Of a DNA stretch of 64,000 nt, positions 10,620 to 20,122 are shown in pieces. A program made the position numbers and the translations under genes. The DNA is from Hippopus hippopus (Eukaryota > Mollusca > Bivalvia > Cardiida > Cardiidae): the NCBI GenBank assembly GCA_946811185.2, contig OX328109.1:38486129-38550128 (forward strand). Reading direction: 5' to 3'. The notes below the pieces were generated by a model. The model searched no databases, was not told the origin of the DNA, and saw nothing but the letters and a program-made list of their open reading frames with translations. Within the stretch, counting starts at the first letter, position 1; each line of letters opens with the position of its first letter.

Positions 10620-11010
10620 AAAATATTGCAGACAAGTAGGATCTGACATGAGTTGGTGTTTGAGATAGAATTTAATTAAACGAGTATTGGGAAAATGTTA
10701 TTAAGCGAGCCTTTGGCGAGCTTAATAACATTTTATCTAGACGAGTTTAATAAAATTTTATCTCAAATACCAACTCATGTCACATTCTTTTTATCACATA
10801 ACAATATTTCACAAAATATAGATCAGAAGATGCAAAACCATGTATAGATTAACCCATGGTAATATCCATAAAACCCATTCACTTCTATGAAATGCGTACA
10901 AAATGACGTCAAAAGTGATGTCACACAATTGTGACATCAAATGTGTATATGATAAAAAAATTCGTAATGGGTATATTACGCTGAAAACAAGGGAGATTAT
11001 GTGATAAAAC
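10620..11010. repeat. imperfect inverted-repeat element around GAGTTGGTGTTTGAGATA
   Basis: TGACATGAGTTGGTGTTTGA at about 10637 pairs with TCAAATACCAACTCATGTCA at about 10763, giving a hairpin of about 145 bp with GCGAGCCTTTGGCGAGC at its centre. Beyond it TATCACATAA (10793) and TTATGTGATA (about 10996) form a second inverted pair that may be the true outer ends. Confidence 0.55.
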
Positions 11011-11167
11011 ATGATTATATGAGGCTTGCAAGATATGGTGAAAAGAAAAAAATTCAAAATGAATGAACCAGTCTTGTATTAGTCTAGCCTTTCATTAAAT
11101 TTTCCTAATTTCCTGACATTTTTTTTTTAGAGGTTACTAAGGACTTATCAGACTCTGTGACAGTTGG

Positions 11168-11506
11168 TTAACCTCAGTCAGATGACAAAATTGTTGTTCT
11201 TGCATATTGGAAAAATTTGCAGACCAAAATCAAATATGGCTTCAATGATGGCAGTTTTCTCTGGAGGGATGGAAAACATCGTAGAAAAAGGAGCAAATGC
11301 TGGTTACCAGCATTTTATAGGGGTGGAAAACATCGTAGGAAAGGGAGCTAATGCTGGTTACCAGCATTCTGGAGGGGTGGAAAACATCATAGGAAAAGGA
11401 ACAAATGCTGGTTACCAGCATTTTACATATAGTTTCTTTTTCCACTAGATGTTTGCTAAGGGCAGGGTTCCACAGGATTGATAGAACGAGAGATTGTCTG
11501 GTAAAA
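11168..11506 (-). mobile_element. family A MITE with core segment triplicated in tandem
   Basis: Left end TTAACCTCAGTCAGATGAC. A 54-bp unit starting GGAAAACATC (11271, 11325, 11379) and carrying AATGCTGGTTACCAGCATT is present three times. The right part is GGTAAAAGGTAG. Each unit has its own small hairpin. Confidence 0.75.
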
Positions 11507-11690
11507 GGTAGTGGTGTCGATTTGTTTTCAAGAAAGACTGGTTTAAACGGATTTCGATCCCTTATCATGTGGAAGTGTCCATTGGCAAGTCACTTTATAG
11601 TCTCGGTCTTGTCATGGTCAAACTAGGAAGAGGAATAAGTGAGCTGTTGCTAGGATATGACTGACTGTTGAAAGCAGCCTAAAGTCTCTT

Positions 11691-12140
11691 TTAACCCTTT
11701 ACCACATGATCCCTACTGCTAATAACCCTAGGGATAAATGCTTTTGAAATCATTGTAGGAAAAGGAGAAAATGCTGATAACCAGCATTTCTCCTTTTCCC
11801 ATAATGTTTTCTGTCCTTCCAGCTTAAAATTTTAATTTTTTAGTAACATTTATTGTGTCAGCAAATACTTTTGATTTAACTCTTTACCACACAATCCCGA
11901 CTTTTAACGACCCTGAGAAAGAAACCTTTTGAAAACATTGTAGGAAAAAGAGGAAATGCTGGTAACCAGCATTTTCTCCTTTTCCCACAATGTTTTCTAC
12001 CCTTCTCAAAACAATTTTCAATTTTTGAGCAATATTTATTTTGTCATCTGCAAATGCTTCCAATTTGGACCAGTCTAAAATTTTGTCGTTTGGTAAAGAG
12101 TTAAACAAATCTAAAAATTAGTTGTTTGGTTTAGGGTTAA
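11691..12140 (+). mobile_element. family A MITE split by another A copy
   Basis: The first part runs from TTAACCCTTTACCACATGAT to AATACTTTTGATTTAA. After the insert (11876-12104) it resumes ACAAATCTAAAAATTAG and ends TTTAGGGTTAA. Confidence 0.85.
11876..12104 (+). mobile_element. family A MITE, complete, nested in an older A copy
   Basis: TTAA at both ends, centre GGTAACC. The host gained its TTAA by mutation (TTGATTTAAACAA where other copies read TCAATTTGGACAA), and that tetranucleotide is now on both sides. Confidence 0.9.
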
Positions 12141-12212
12141 ATGGAGTTTTTGAGGTTCTTTGTTTATCACATAAAATTTCTATTATAGTCATTCTTGTTA
12201 TTTTTTTTGCAG

Positions 12213-12323
12213 GACTCCAAAGTTGTTGGTATAGAAAAATTCAAAGAACTAGAAGAAACTAATGAAACTCTTCAAAAAGAGATACAAAAGCTAGAAAGAG
12301 CGCAGTCTGACACAGAACGTTTG
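12213..12323 (+). CDS. internal exon of an unidentified long coiled-coil protein
   Basis: The exon is 111 bases (37 codons). A pyrimidine-rich tract ending TTTTTTTTGCAG precedes it and GTAAGT follows, so both splice sites match consensus and both junctions are phase 0. The translation starts DSKVVGIEKFKELEETNETL and continues with charged residues and regularly spaced I and L, ending AQSDTERL. This is typical of an alpha-helical coiled coil. There is no stop in frame. A 2.3-kb repeat begins only about 47 bases after the donor. Proteins with this character include golgins, endosomal tethers, cytolinkers and kinesin or myosin rods; 37 residues do not discriminate between them. That it belongs with the exons at 23776 and 25953 is inferred from shared strand, phase and composition. 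The exon call is fairly secure; the function is unknown. Confidence 0.8.
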
Positions 12324-12370
12324 GTAAGTAATGGGATTTTAGACCAATAAGTCTTTGTGACTGTTGTTTT

Positions 12371-14695
12371 TAGCTCACCAGAGCACGAAGTGCTAAGGTG
12401 AGGTATTGTGATTGGTCGTTGTCCGGCGTCCATCTGTCCGTCTGTCCGTCTGTCCACAATTCCTTTAAACATCTTCTCCTCCTAAACCGCTGGGCCAATC
12501 TTGATGAAACTTGGCAGGGATGTTCCTTGGGTGAAGCTCTACCAAAGTTGTTCAAGAGATTGAATTCCACCCATAACTGTGGTTGTCATGGCAACCAAAA
12601 GGAAAAAAATAGCAAAATCTTTGAAAATCTTCTTCTCTGAAACTAGAAGGCTTAGAGCTTTGATATTTGGTATGTAGCATCTCCTAGTGGACCTCTACCA
12701 AGTTTGTTCAGATGATGCCCCTGGGCTCAAAACTGGCCCCGACCCGGGGGTCACAAATTCGAACATAGGAACAAAGAAGGAAAACTTTAAAATTCTTCTT
12801 CTCTGAAACCTGAAGGCGTGGAGCTTTGATATTTGGCACCTAGCATCTCATAGTGGACCTCTTCCAAGTTTGTTCATATGATGCCGCTGGGGTCAAAACT
12901 GGCCCTGCCCCGGGGTTCACAAGTTTGAACATAGGAACAAAGAAGGAAAACTTTAAAATTCTTCTTCTCTGAAACCGGAAGGTGTAGAGCTTTGATATTT
13001 GGTATGTAGTGAACCTGTTTTAAGTTTGTTAGCCAACCTGAGCACAACGTGTTCAGTTAGTTCGAAATTGGGTCACCTAGGGTCATAAACTAGGTCACTA
13101 GATCAAATTAAAGTAATACCTTGTAGGCACTAGAGGCCACATTTATTGCTCAAATGACCTGAAATGTGGTCAGAATGTTTGTCTTGATAAAATCTTGGAT
13201 GAGTTTGGATTTGGGTCTCCTGGGGCCATAATCTAGGTCACTAGGTCAAATTAAAGTAATACCTTGTGGGCACTCTAGAGGCCACATTTTTTGCTCAGTT
13301 GACTTGAAAATTGGTCAGAATGTTTGTCTTGATATAATCTTAAGTGACTCTGAATTTGGGTCATGTGGGGTCTTAAATTAGGTCACTAGGTCAAATTAAA
13401 GAAATACCTTGTGGGCACTCTAGAGGCCACATTTATTGTTCAATTGATTCGAAAATTGTTTAAAATGTTTGTCTTGATGAAATCTAGGATGAGTTCAAAA
13501 TTGGGTTATCTGGGGTCATAATCTAGGTCACTAGGTCAAATTAAAGAAATACCTTTAGGGCACTCTAGAGGCCACATTTATTGCTCAATTGACTTTAAAA
13601 TTGGTCAGAATATTTGTCTTGATGAAATATCGGATAAGTTTGAAATTGGGTCAACTGGGGTCATAAACTAGGTCACTTGGTCAAATTAAAGAAATACCTT
13701 GTGGGCACTCTAGAGGCAACATTTATTGCTCAAATGACTTGAGAATTATTCAGAATGTTTGTCTTGATAAACTTTCAGATAAGTTCCAAATTGGGTCAAC
13801 TGGGGTCATAAACTAGGTCACTAGGTCAAATTAAACAAATATCTTTAGGGCACTCTAGAGGCCACATTTTTTGCTCAATTGACTTGAAAATTGGTCAGAA
13901 TGTTTGTCTTGATGAAATCTCACATGATTCTGAATTTGGGTCAACTGGGCCCATAAACTAGGTCACTAGGTCAAATTAAATACCTTTTGGTCACTCTAGA
14001 GGCCACATTTATTGCTCAAATGACTTGAAAATTGTTCAGAATGTTTGTTTTGATAAATTTTCAGATGAGTTCTAAATTGGGTCATGTGGAGTCATAAACT
14101 AGGTCACTAGGTCAAATTAAAGAAATACCTTGTGGGCACTCTAGAGGCCACATTTATTGTTCAATTTATTTGATAATTGGTTAAAATGTTCGTCCTGATG
14201 AAATCTAGGATGAGTTCAAAATTGGGTCACCTGGGGTCATAATCTAGGTCCCAAGGTCAAATTAAAGAAATACCTTTAGGGTACTCTAGAGGTCACATTT
14301 CTTGCTTAGTTGACTTTAAAATTGGTCAATGTTTGTCATGATGAAACATTGGATGAGTTTGAAATTTGGTCACCTGGGATCATAAACTAGGTCACATGGT
14401 CAAATTAAAGAAATACCTTTTGGGCACTCTAGAGGCCACATTTATTGCTCAATTAACTTGAAAACTGTTCAGAATGTTTGTCTTGATAAATTTTTTGGTG
14501 AGTTCTAAATTGGGTCACGTGGGGTGATAAATTAGGTCACTAGGTCAACTTACGGAAATTCCTTTTGGACGCTGTAGAGGCCACATTTTAAGCTCAATTG
14601 ACCTGACAATTGGTCAGAAATTAAATTATGCACGTGGAGTGAATTTCGCCTATTGACTCAGGTGAGCGATCCAGGGCAATCATGGCCCTCTTGTT
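12371..14695 (+). repeat. 2.3-kb long element made of internal tandem arrays (family C)
   Basis: Opens TAGCTCACCAGAGCACGAAG and ends CTCAGGTGAGCGATCCAGGG, a weak inverted pair (GCTCACC and GGTGAGC). After GTCCGTCTGTCCGTCTGTCC it has about 2.4 copies of a 166-bp unit (CTTCTTCTCTGAAAC at 12629, 12795, 12961). It then has about 11 copies of a 145-bp unit marked by TAGGTCACTAGGTCAAATTA (first at 13091, last at 14533; spacings mostly 145, a few 141-143). It starts about 47 bases after a splice donor. It resembles a widespread bivalve repeat, from memory only. Confidence 0.8.
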
Positions 14696-14783
14696 GCTGA
14701 GATGTTCTGTGATATGGCTGAAATACAGTTGAAGTCATCTTAATCCTTTACCAAACAATCCCAGGTTTTAACTACTCTAACAG

Positions 14784-15944
14784 CAGTGTTCTGCCAAGGT
14801 TTTGAGCTATAGGGGCCACTGGCCCGCCCAAGCTTAAAAAGTGGGGCCATCTTAATGCTACATGGGGCCAAGTCAGTCAATCAGACATAGAATGAGACAT
14901 AAAAATGATTTTTCCAAGCAGGTATCCACTGATTTTCTTGCAACATAGGCCAGTGCCTCCATCAATCCAGTAACAGATTTGTCAGAGGAATAGGAAACAG
15001 TTTTACCACATCTAAGTGCAGAAATATTGGGACAATCAAGATTTTCCAACAAATTCAAAAGACTGTCATATTTTGTTATTGAAATACCTTCTTTGGCCAT
15101 CCAAAATACAACCTTCAAAGCTGACAAGACACTACTCTCTTTCTCATCAAAAATATGTTTGATAGTTCTCTGGGGATCACCAGTCATCGAATCTGCAAGG
15201 ATTGCAGCTTTATGATCGGAACTACAGTATCTGCATGCCTTGTTAATGTGCTAGTTCTGAAGTTTTTATTAGGATCTTCAAGAGAATTGTGCTTTTTGTG
15301 TTTTATACACAATGAACAAGTCATGGAGATTTTTTTTCAGAGTCATACAGCAACCAGGGAAAATCTGAGAGCCATTTATTTTGAAAACGTTTTTCATACG
15401 ACAAACTTTTTGCCTAGGGCCCGTACTGTAGGGGTCGGATGTAATCATCATCTGTTGAAGTTTCTTGGTGTTCCGAGTTTGTATTCGGCCGATCGGTAGG
15501 CTCAAGCTGGGTATCTGTTTTGTTCTTTTTTGATGCAGATTGGCCAAAATAACTGAGTTTTTTTTCGTCGACTTCTTTTCAGCCATCGCGAAGACTGAGA
15601 TCATCTGATGCAGAACGAACTCGAAAACGCATACCGTATAGTTGTGACAAAGATATCTATTGGTCAAAATTAAGGAAAATACCTGGTTCCTGAAGAAGTT
15701 TATCTAATGAAAACTGCTAATACGAACAACAACATGGTTCCAAGCGTCATTCTGAATTCTGATAACTAAAAAGATAAGGCGGGAACCACTTTATACCAAT
15801 TCATTCGCCTTACATATTTTTCGGACCTACAGCCACCGCTGCATATTTTTGACGTGCCAGTTGGCCCATTAGACGTATTTTGAATGCGCCGTCTGGAATT
15901 TTTTAGCGCCCATACCGCAATGGCGCGTCATCGGCAGAACTCTG
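14784..15944 (-). mobile_element. hAT-type DNA transposon, decayed, inserted in an A element
   Basis: The ends are inverted repeats: CAGTGTTCTGCC on the left and GGCAGAACTCTG on the right (11 of 12 matching). CAGNGTT ends are typical of hAT elements. The flanking duplication is TAACAG at 14778-14783 and 15945-15950. The interrupted host is an A element whose left part ends ACTACTCTAACAG and whose right part resumes TAACAGAGAAGGC. At 1161 bp the element is too short to encode a complete transposase and holds only a broken N-terminal portion. Family assignment is by TIR and coding remnant; the 6-bp TSD is shorter than the usual 8 bp. Confidence 0.75.
14873..15586 (-). pseudogene. broken hAT-derived (ZNF862-like) zinc-finger transposase remnant
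   Basis: The reading begins MAEKKSTKKNSVILANLHQK near the right end of the element. After a frame change near 15320 it reads MTCSLCIKHKKHNSLEDPNK then NFRTSTLTRHAD, and after another shift near 15215 SSDHKAAILADSMTGDPQ followed by an open stretch to a stop at 14873. The CxxC with a later HxxxxxxH-type pair in TLTRHADSSDHK, followed by the helical segment SALKVVFWMAKEGISITKY, resembles the N-terminal BED or TTF-like finger and next region of ZNF862-type hAT proteins as I remember them. At least two frameshifts are needed and the catalytic RNase-H-like domain is missing, so it cannot make an active transposase. Recognition is by motif pattern only. Confidence 0.6.
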
Positions 15945-16189
15945 TAACAGAGAAGGCTTTTGAAAACATTGTGGAAAAAGGGGAAAATGCTGGAAACCAG
16001 TATTTTCTCCTTTTTCCACAATGTTTTTTACCCTATAGAAGCCAAATTCCATCATTTGAGCAATGGTGAATATCTTGTCTGGAAATGCTATAAGCATTTT
16101 GTCCTTTCCCCACCATGTTTTCCAAAGCTTTCTTTCTTGGGTCTTTAAAAGACAGGATTGTGTGATGAAGGGTTATATTACAACTTTTG

Positions 16190-16285
16190 AAATGTTTTGA
16201 TGATCCTGGACAGTGTAGAGAAGAGATAAAACTGCATGTTTTATGCAGTCTGGTCTTTAGTCTATGCTGTCCTTGTAAATTGCCC
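16190..16285. repeat. family B core fragment
   Basis: GGACAGTGTAGAGAAGAGAT and TATGCAGTCTGGTCTTTAGT are the two arms. Confidence 0.5.
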
Positions 16286-16290
16286 TCAGT

Positions 16291-16749
16291 ATGATTCATT
16301 ACCAAACAACAAAATTATAAGCACTTTCATGTTGAAAGCATCAACCTTTTACCATACAGTCCTGAGTTTCAACGACCCTGGAAGAGAAGGCTTTTGAAGA
16401 CATTGTGGGAAAAACTGAAAATGCTGATAACCAGCATTTTCTCCTTTTCTCACAATGTTTTCTACTCTGTCAAGGACAGAAATCATCATTTGAGATACAT
16501 TAATTTGTCATCTGCAAGTGCTTTCAGTTTGGTCGAGTCCAAAATTTTGTTGTGTGGTAAAGAGTTAAGTTTGCTGCTGCCATATTGATTGTTGCTCAAA
16601 TGATGGAATTGGCCTTTGAAAGGCTAGAAAACATTGTGGGAAATGCAGAAAATGCTGGTTACCAGCATTTTCTGATTTTTCCAACATTGTTTTCTAGCCT
16701 CTCAAAGTTTAGGGTTGTTAAAACCAGGGATTGCTTGGTAGAGGTTTAA
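16291..16749 (-). mobile_element. family A MITE split by another A copy
   Basis: The left piece TTCATTACCAAACAACAAAA ends GTTGAAAGCATCAA. The right piece resumes GCCATATTGATTGTTGCTCA with the core (GGTTACC) and ends TAGAGGTTTAA. Confidence 0.75.
16341..16568 (+). mobile_element. family A MITE nested in an inverted A copy
   Basis: Starts TCAACCTTTTACC and ends GGTAAAGAGTTAA. Core GATAACC. One arm is altered (GGGAAAAACTGAAAATGC). Confidence 0.85.
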
Positions 16750-17052
16750 GTATGAAGAGTAATTTCTGTGCTAACAAGGACAAAATGATGGATGGAATAA
16801 TGGCTCATAAGTATGATAAATGTAGGACCAAATTGGCTTGTTCTATGTCGATGGTTACTAGCATTTTCTGCTTTTCCACAATGTTTTCTAGCCTTTCAAA
16901 GCTTAGGGTTGTTAAAACTAGGGATTGTTTGGTAGAGGTTTAAGTATGAAGAGTGATTTCTGTGCTAACAAGGACAAAGTGATGGAAGGAATAATGGCTT
17001 GTAAGTATGATAAATGTAGGACTAAATTGGCTTGTTCTAAGGGCAATGGTGA
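16664..17052 (+). repeat. 194-bp direct tandem duplication
   Basis: GAGGTTTAAGTATGAAGAGT recurs at 16741 and 16935, and GTATGATAAATGTAGGACYA recurs at the same spacing. The unit includes the right half of an A element plus adjacent unique sequence, so it arose after that A insertion. Confidence 0.75.
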
Positions 17053-17139
17053 CATATCAGGATTAACGCTCTACCCTCTGCCAATACCTTTTTTAGCACT
17101 AGCTGTTTTTGAAGAGGTCATTTAGGTGTTGTTATGGCC

Positions 17140-17250
17140 CTGTTGTCTGTCTGGTCGTTATCATGCAAAGCCTTCACCATTTTCTTATCTCTCATTAGTG
17201 AAGATATTTACTTCAAACTGGAGCTAGTTGTTGAAGATGCATCATACTTA
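17140..17250 (+). repeat. family H fragment
   Basis: ATCATGCAAAGCCTTCACCA and GAAGATATTTACTTCAAACT match family H. Confidence 0.45.
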
Positions 17251-17262
17251 TTTACAGCTTTT

Positions 17263-17475
17263 TAGCCCATTTCATCCTTATTGTGTAAAGCTATAATCAT
17301 ACTTGTATCTTCCTGCCAAATGTTGCCCCTGACGGCTGCAAGGTTGCACAGATTACGGCAGTCAGAAAATGCATTTCATGTTTTGGAGGCCTTCAAAGCA
17401 ATAGCTGTTATCGTTTCTGGTTTTAAATGTGGACAGATCCCTTAAGTTTCTCTATCCCTTACACCATGTATTATG
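17263..17475 (+). repeat. dispersed repeat (family I), inverted partner at 22280
   Basis: CCCATTTCATCCTTATTGTG, TTTTGGAGGCCTTCAAAGCA and TCTCTATCCCTTACACC all recur as reverse complements in 22280-22486. The two copies share this order over about 200 bp. Confidence 0.6.
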
Positions 17476-17719
17476 TAATTTATCGATGTTCACACTGAGC
17501 CATTCTACATACTTTCAAGTTTTAACAGTGTTTTCTCTCTCTAGCTGTCAGGATGTATCTTTAACTGTTAAAAAGGGAGCCCATATTAGTGATAGGGCAG
17601 GTAACCTTGAAAATATTAAATTTCCTGACAGACTTAATCCACTTTTTTTTAAATTTTCTCTGAAAGAGCCACTTTAGCCGAGGGTTGGCTTCTGTCTGCA
17701 GTGCACTTGTTATGTTGTA

Positions 17720-17873
17720 CGCCCTACCACTTTTGGAAAAGTTGTTGCAAAAGGACAAAATACTGATACAAAATATAATTGGTAATTTCTCCTTTTGTCA
17801 CAATGTTTTCACACATATTCAACTTTCCTAGCCCAACCTGAATCCCATTCAAAACCTAATTACGTTGTCTTCG
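17720..17873 (+). mobile_element. family A fragment, heavily decayed
   Basis: Only GTTGCAAAAGGACAAAATAC and TTTCTCCTTTTGTCACAATG remain from the palindrome. Confidence 0.4.
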
Positions 17874-18092
17874 TAACCCATTACCAAACAATCCCAACTT
17901 TTAACAATCCTGAAAAAGAAGTCTTTTGAAAACATGTTGAGAAAAGGAGAAAATGCTGGTTATTAGTATCTTATCCTTTTCCCACAACGTGTTCTATCAT
18001 TTCTTGTACAAATCCCATCAACATCTAATTTGTCTGATGCAAATGTTTCTATTTTGATCAGTCAAAAATTTTGTTGTTTGGTGAAGAGTTAA
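17874..18092 (+). mobile_element. family A MITE, shares its right TTAA with the next copy
   Basis: Left end TAACCCATTACCAAACAATC, right end GGTGAAGAGTTAA. Core centre reads GGTTATT, a T-type centre unusual for + copies. Confidence 0.8.
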
Positions 18093-18297
18093 CCTTTTAC
18101 AAAACAATCACGAGTTTTAATGACCCTGATAAAGAAAGCTTTTGAAAACCTTGTGGGAAAATCATTTTCTCCTTTTCCCACAATGTTTTCAACTCAATTA
18201 AAGGCAAGTCTTATTACAAGATTCACCTTTGATTTTTTGTCTGCAAATGCTTAGAATTTGGGCAAGTTTCAAATTTTGTTGTGTGGTAAAGAGTTAG
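18089..18297 (+). mobile_element. family A MITE with deleted core centre
   Basis: Starts at the shared TTAA. The core is GTGGGAAAATCATTTTCTCC, so most of the left arm and the centre are missing. Ends GGTAAAGAGTTA. Confidence 0.8.
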
Positions 18298-18499
18298 GGA
18301 ATGGAAATGAATTCGATAGATAATTGAATCTCTGTCTCAAACCTCTTGGCTCCTGTAGTAATCAAATGGGCATTTTTCAGGGAAGAAATCAGACCCAAAT
18401 ATTACAATTTTATGGTCGTTTTGTCAGGAATATTCAACAATATACCCTGCAATATAAAACCAAGATCAGACTGCAAATAAGATTCTTTGTGTAACTTTT

Positions 18500-18590
18500 T
18501 ATCAGATGACAACATTCTAAACTTATGAGAGTGACATTTGCAGGCAACAAATGTGACTAAAATAACTAAGTTTGTCTCTCATAGGGTAAA
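18500..18590 (-). mobile_element. family A fragment
   Basis: GATGACAACATTCTAAACTT and GCAACAAATGTGACTAAAAT derive from the long arm. Confidence 0.4.
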
Positions 18591-18836
18591 AAATCAAAGC
18601 GTTCTAAACGCTGGAGTGGTATTTGTCATGGAAGCCATTGTGTGTAATTAATAATTTGAAAGAAAAAGAGAAATATTATTCAAATATTTGCTTTAAAGTC
18701 AATCTACTAAGCAAATGAATACCTTTTTGGTATGAAGAGAGGGTACTTATGACAAAGTTATGATTATTTGTGTATTGGTGGTCTCCCTTTGATCATTAGG
18801 AGGAGTCAGGAGTAACGTCCCTTGATAGTAGAATGC

Positions 18837-19121
18837 ATGATGGATAAAGAGAGAAACCATGTAAATATGTCGTATAAAACTAAGTTTATACCTGAAAACT
18901 ATGATAATGAGATATCTTTGGCCGAAAGATTTAATTCCCAACATTACAATAAATTATTTCGATCTGTAAATATTCATGCACAATCTAATGGAATAGTGCG
19001 CAATCATGAGATGAACAAGCCAAGGTACGAACTGGTTTTGGAACGAAAAAGCCCAGGACATGCTATTTCCAATTACATATCAAAGTACTACAGAAAAACT
19101 CATTTTTCTGAGAAAAATTGA
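18837..19121 (+). other. orphan 94-codon open reading frame, coding status unknown
   Basis: The open frame starts with tandem ATG codons (MMDKERNHVNMSYKTKFIPE) and ends SKYYRKTHFSEKN before a TGA. It does not overlap any repeat family recognised here, unlike nearly all other long ORFs in the window. Composition is polar and basic with many Asn, Lys and Tyr, which AT-rich non-coding DNA also produces. There is no signal peptide, membrane segment or known motif. An in-frame stop lies about seven codons upstream. It could be a remnant of a mobile element, a small exon or chance. Confidence 0.2.
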
Positions 19122-19219
19122 GTTTAATTGGGTTTATTTCCTTCGGCTTTGCACAAAATACGATACATAGTCTTCAAAATTCAATATTGAACTCATAGTG
19201 GTATTGTCTTCGACAAGTA

Positions 19220-19590
19220 ACACAAAAAATTGTGAGGAAAAGGCTGGTGTACCAGCATTTTCTCCTTCAACCCACATTGTTTGTCCGGACTGGTAGCTCA
19301 GTGTTTAGCGTATCTGACTCGTGATCTAGTGGTTTTGGTCTTTGATACCTGCTTGAGGCAAACTTTCTTTTGGTCGATTTTTCGCCTCTCACCTCTGATG
19401 CATGTGAGAAAGCAGTCATTGGTTTAGAAAGAAAGTTATGTCAGTACTGGTGTGAGAAAGCCAGGAAACACATGTGTAGGTGCACAGTGGCCGCAGTGAT
19501 ATAACCTAAGCTTTTAAGGCTTTAAACTCTGATATAAAATCCACATTGATATAAAATCCACATTGTTTTCAAAAGCTTTCTCGTAAGGTT
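19220..19590 (-). mobile_element. family A fragment split by a SINE
   Basis: AATTGTGAGGAAAAGGCTGG then the core lies left of the SINE, and CCACATTGTTTTCAAAAGCT resumes right of it. Confidence 0.65.
19283..19557 (+). mobile_element. tRNA-derived SINE, type 2
   Basis: Head GTCCGGACTGGTAGCTCAGT with A box and a degraded B box. Body TTTCGCCTCTCACC and GTGTGAGAAAGCCAGGAAAC, then GTAGGTGCACAGTGGCCGCA. The host CCACATTGTTT is duplicated at 19272-19282 and 19558-19568. The same body is seen reversed at 31161. Confidence 0.8.
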
Positions 19591-19592
19591 TG

Positions 19593-19985
19593 TTAACTCT
19601 GTACCAAAAGATGACAGATTAAAAAAATGAAAGTGATTTTTGTCTATGATAGCATCGAAAATATTGTGGGAAAAAGAAGAAAATGCTGGTTAGCAGCATT
19701 TTCTCTTTTTCCCACAATGTTTTAAATTCCTTCTCCTCTGGGGTTGATAACCCTTATCCTGCTAAATAACTTCAAATAAAACTTTCAAGCCGACAGTAAA
19801 ACCCCAAGTATTGCTATTTCAAAGGTATTTTTGGGGAAAGATATCTCCTTATTAGACAGTATAGATCCAAGATCAGACTGCATGTTTTGTGTAGTCTGAT
19901 CTTGATCTACACTGTCCGCAAAAGGTTAGAGAGTCGCGCTTAGCAGCCTAAGGGTTAAAAGTCGGGATTGAGTGATAAAGGGTTA
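19593..19985 (-). mobile_element. family A MITE split by a family B element
   Basis: Left part TTAACTCTGTACCAAAAGAT to CTCTGGGGTTG. After the B insert it resumes AAGTCGGGATTGAGTGATAA and ends AGGGTTA. Confidence 0.85.
19747..19958 (-). mobile_element. family B MITE inserted in an A element at its internal TTAA
   Basis: Left end ATAACCCTTATCCTGCTAAA and right end CAGCCTAAGGGTTAA. The core AAGATCAGACTGCATGTTTT and GTGTAGTCTGATCTTGATCT is present. The target is the TTAA in GGTCGTTAAAAGTC, conserved in other A copies. Confidence 0.85.
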
Positions 19986-20122
19986 CATAACAGCCTTATT
20001 TTGTGATGGTCTATCTTGATATTTGTATTGATTGGGGTGATTTATCAGTGATAGATTGTCTTTCTGTCTGTCTGCCTGTTTGAGACTGGCTTATTTATAA
20101 ATTGATTCTGTAGTCTGGAAGA

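Larger units (their letters stand above)
14740..16176 (+). mobile_element. family A MITE split by the hAT element, chimeric right side
   Basis: The left end TTAATCCTTTACCAAACAAT is separated from AGAAGGCTTTTGAAAACATT by the hAT insertion. The arms GTGGAAAAAGG and CCTTTTTCCAC share a paired substitution. From about 16097 the right side switches to the sequence of an inverted copy (CTTTCCCCACCATGTTTTCC to AAGGGTTA), so this is a recombinant or two truncated copies. Confidence 0.7.

Noticed and set aside
12371..14695. CRISPR-like or satellite array
   Set aside because: Units are 145 bp without separate spacers, diverged, and enclosed by element ends; the organism is clearly a eukaryote.
17545..17600. 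Possible exon after TTTTCTCTCTCTAG with donor CAGGTAACC
   Set aside because: The only open frame is phase 1, incompatible with the phase-0 exons nearby, and the short peptide is not coiled coil.
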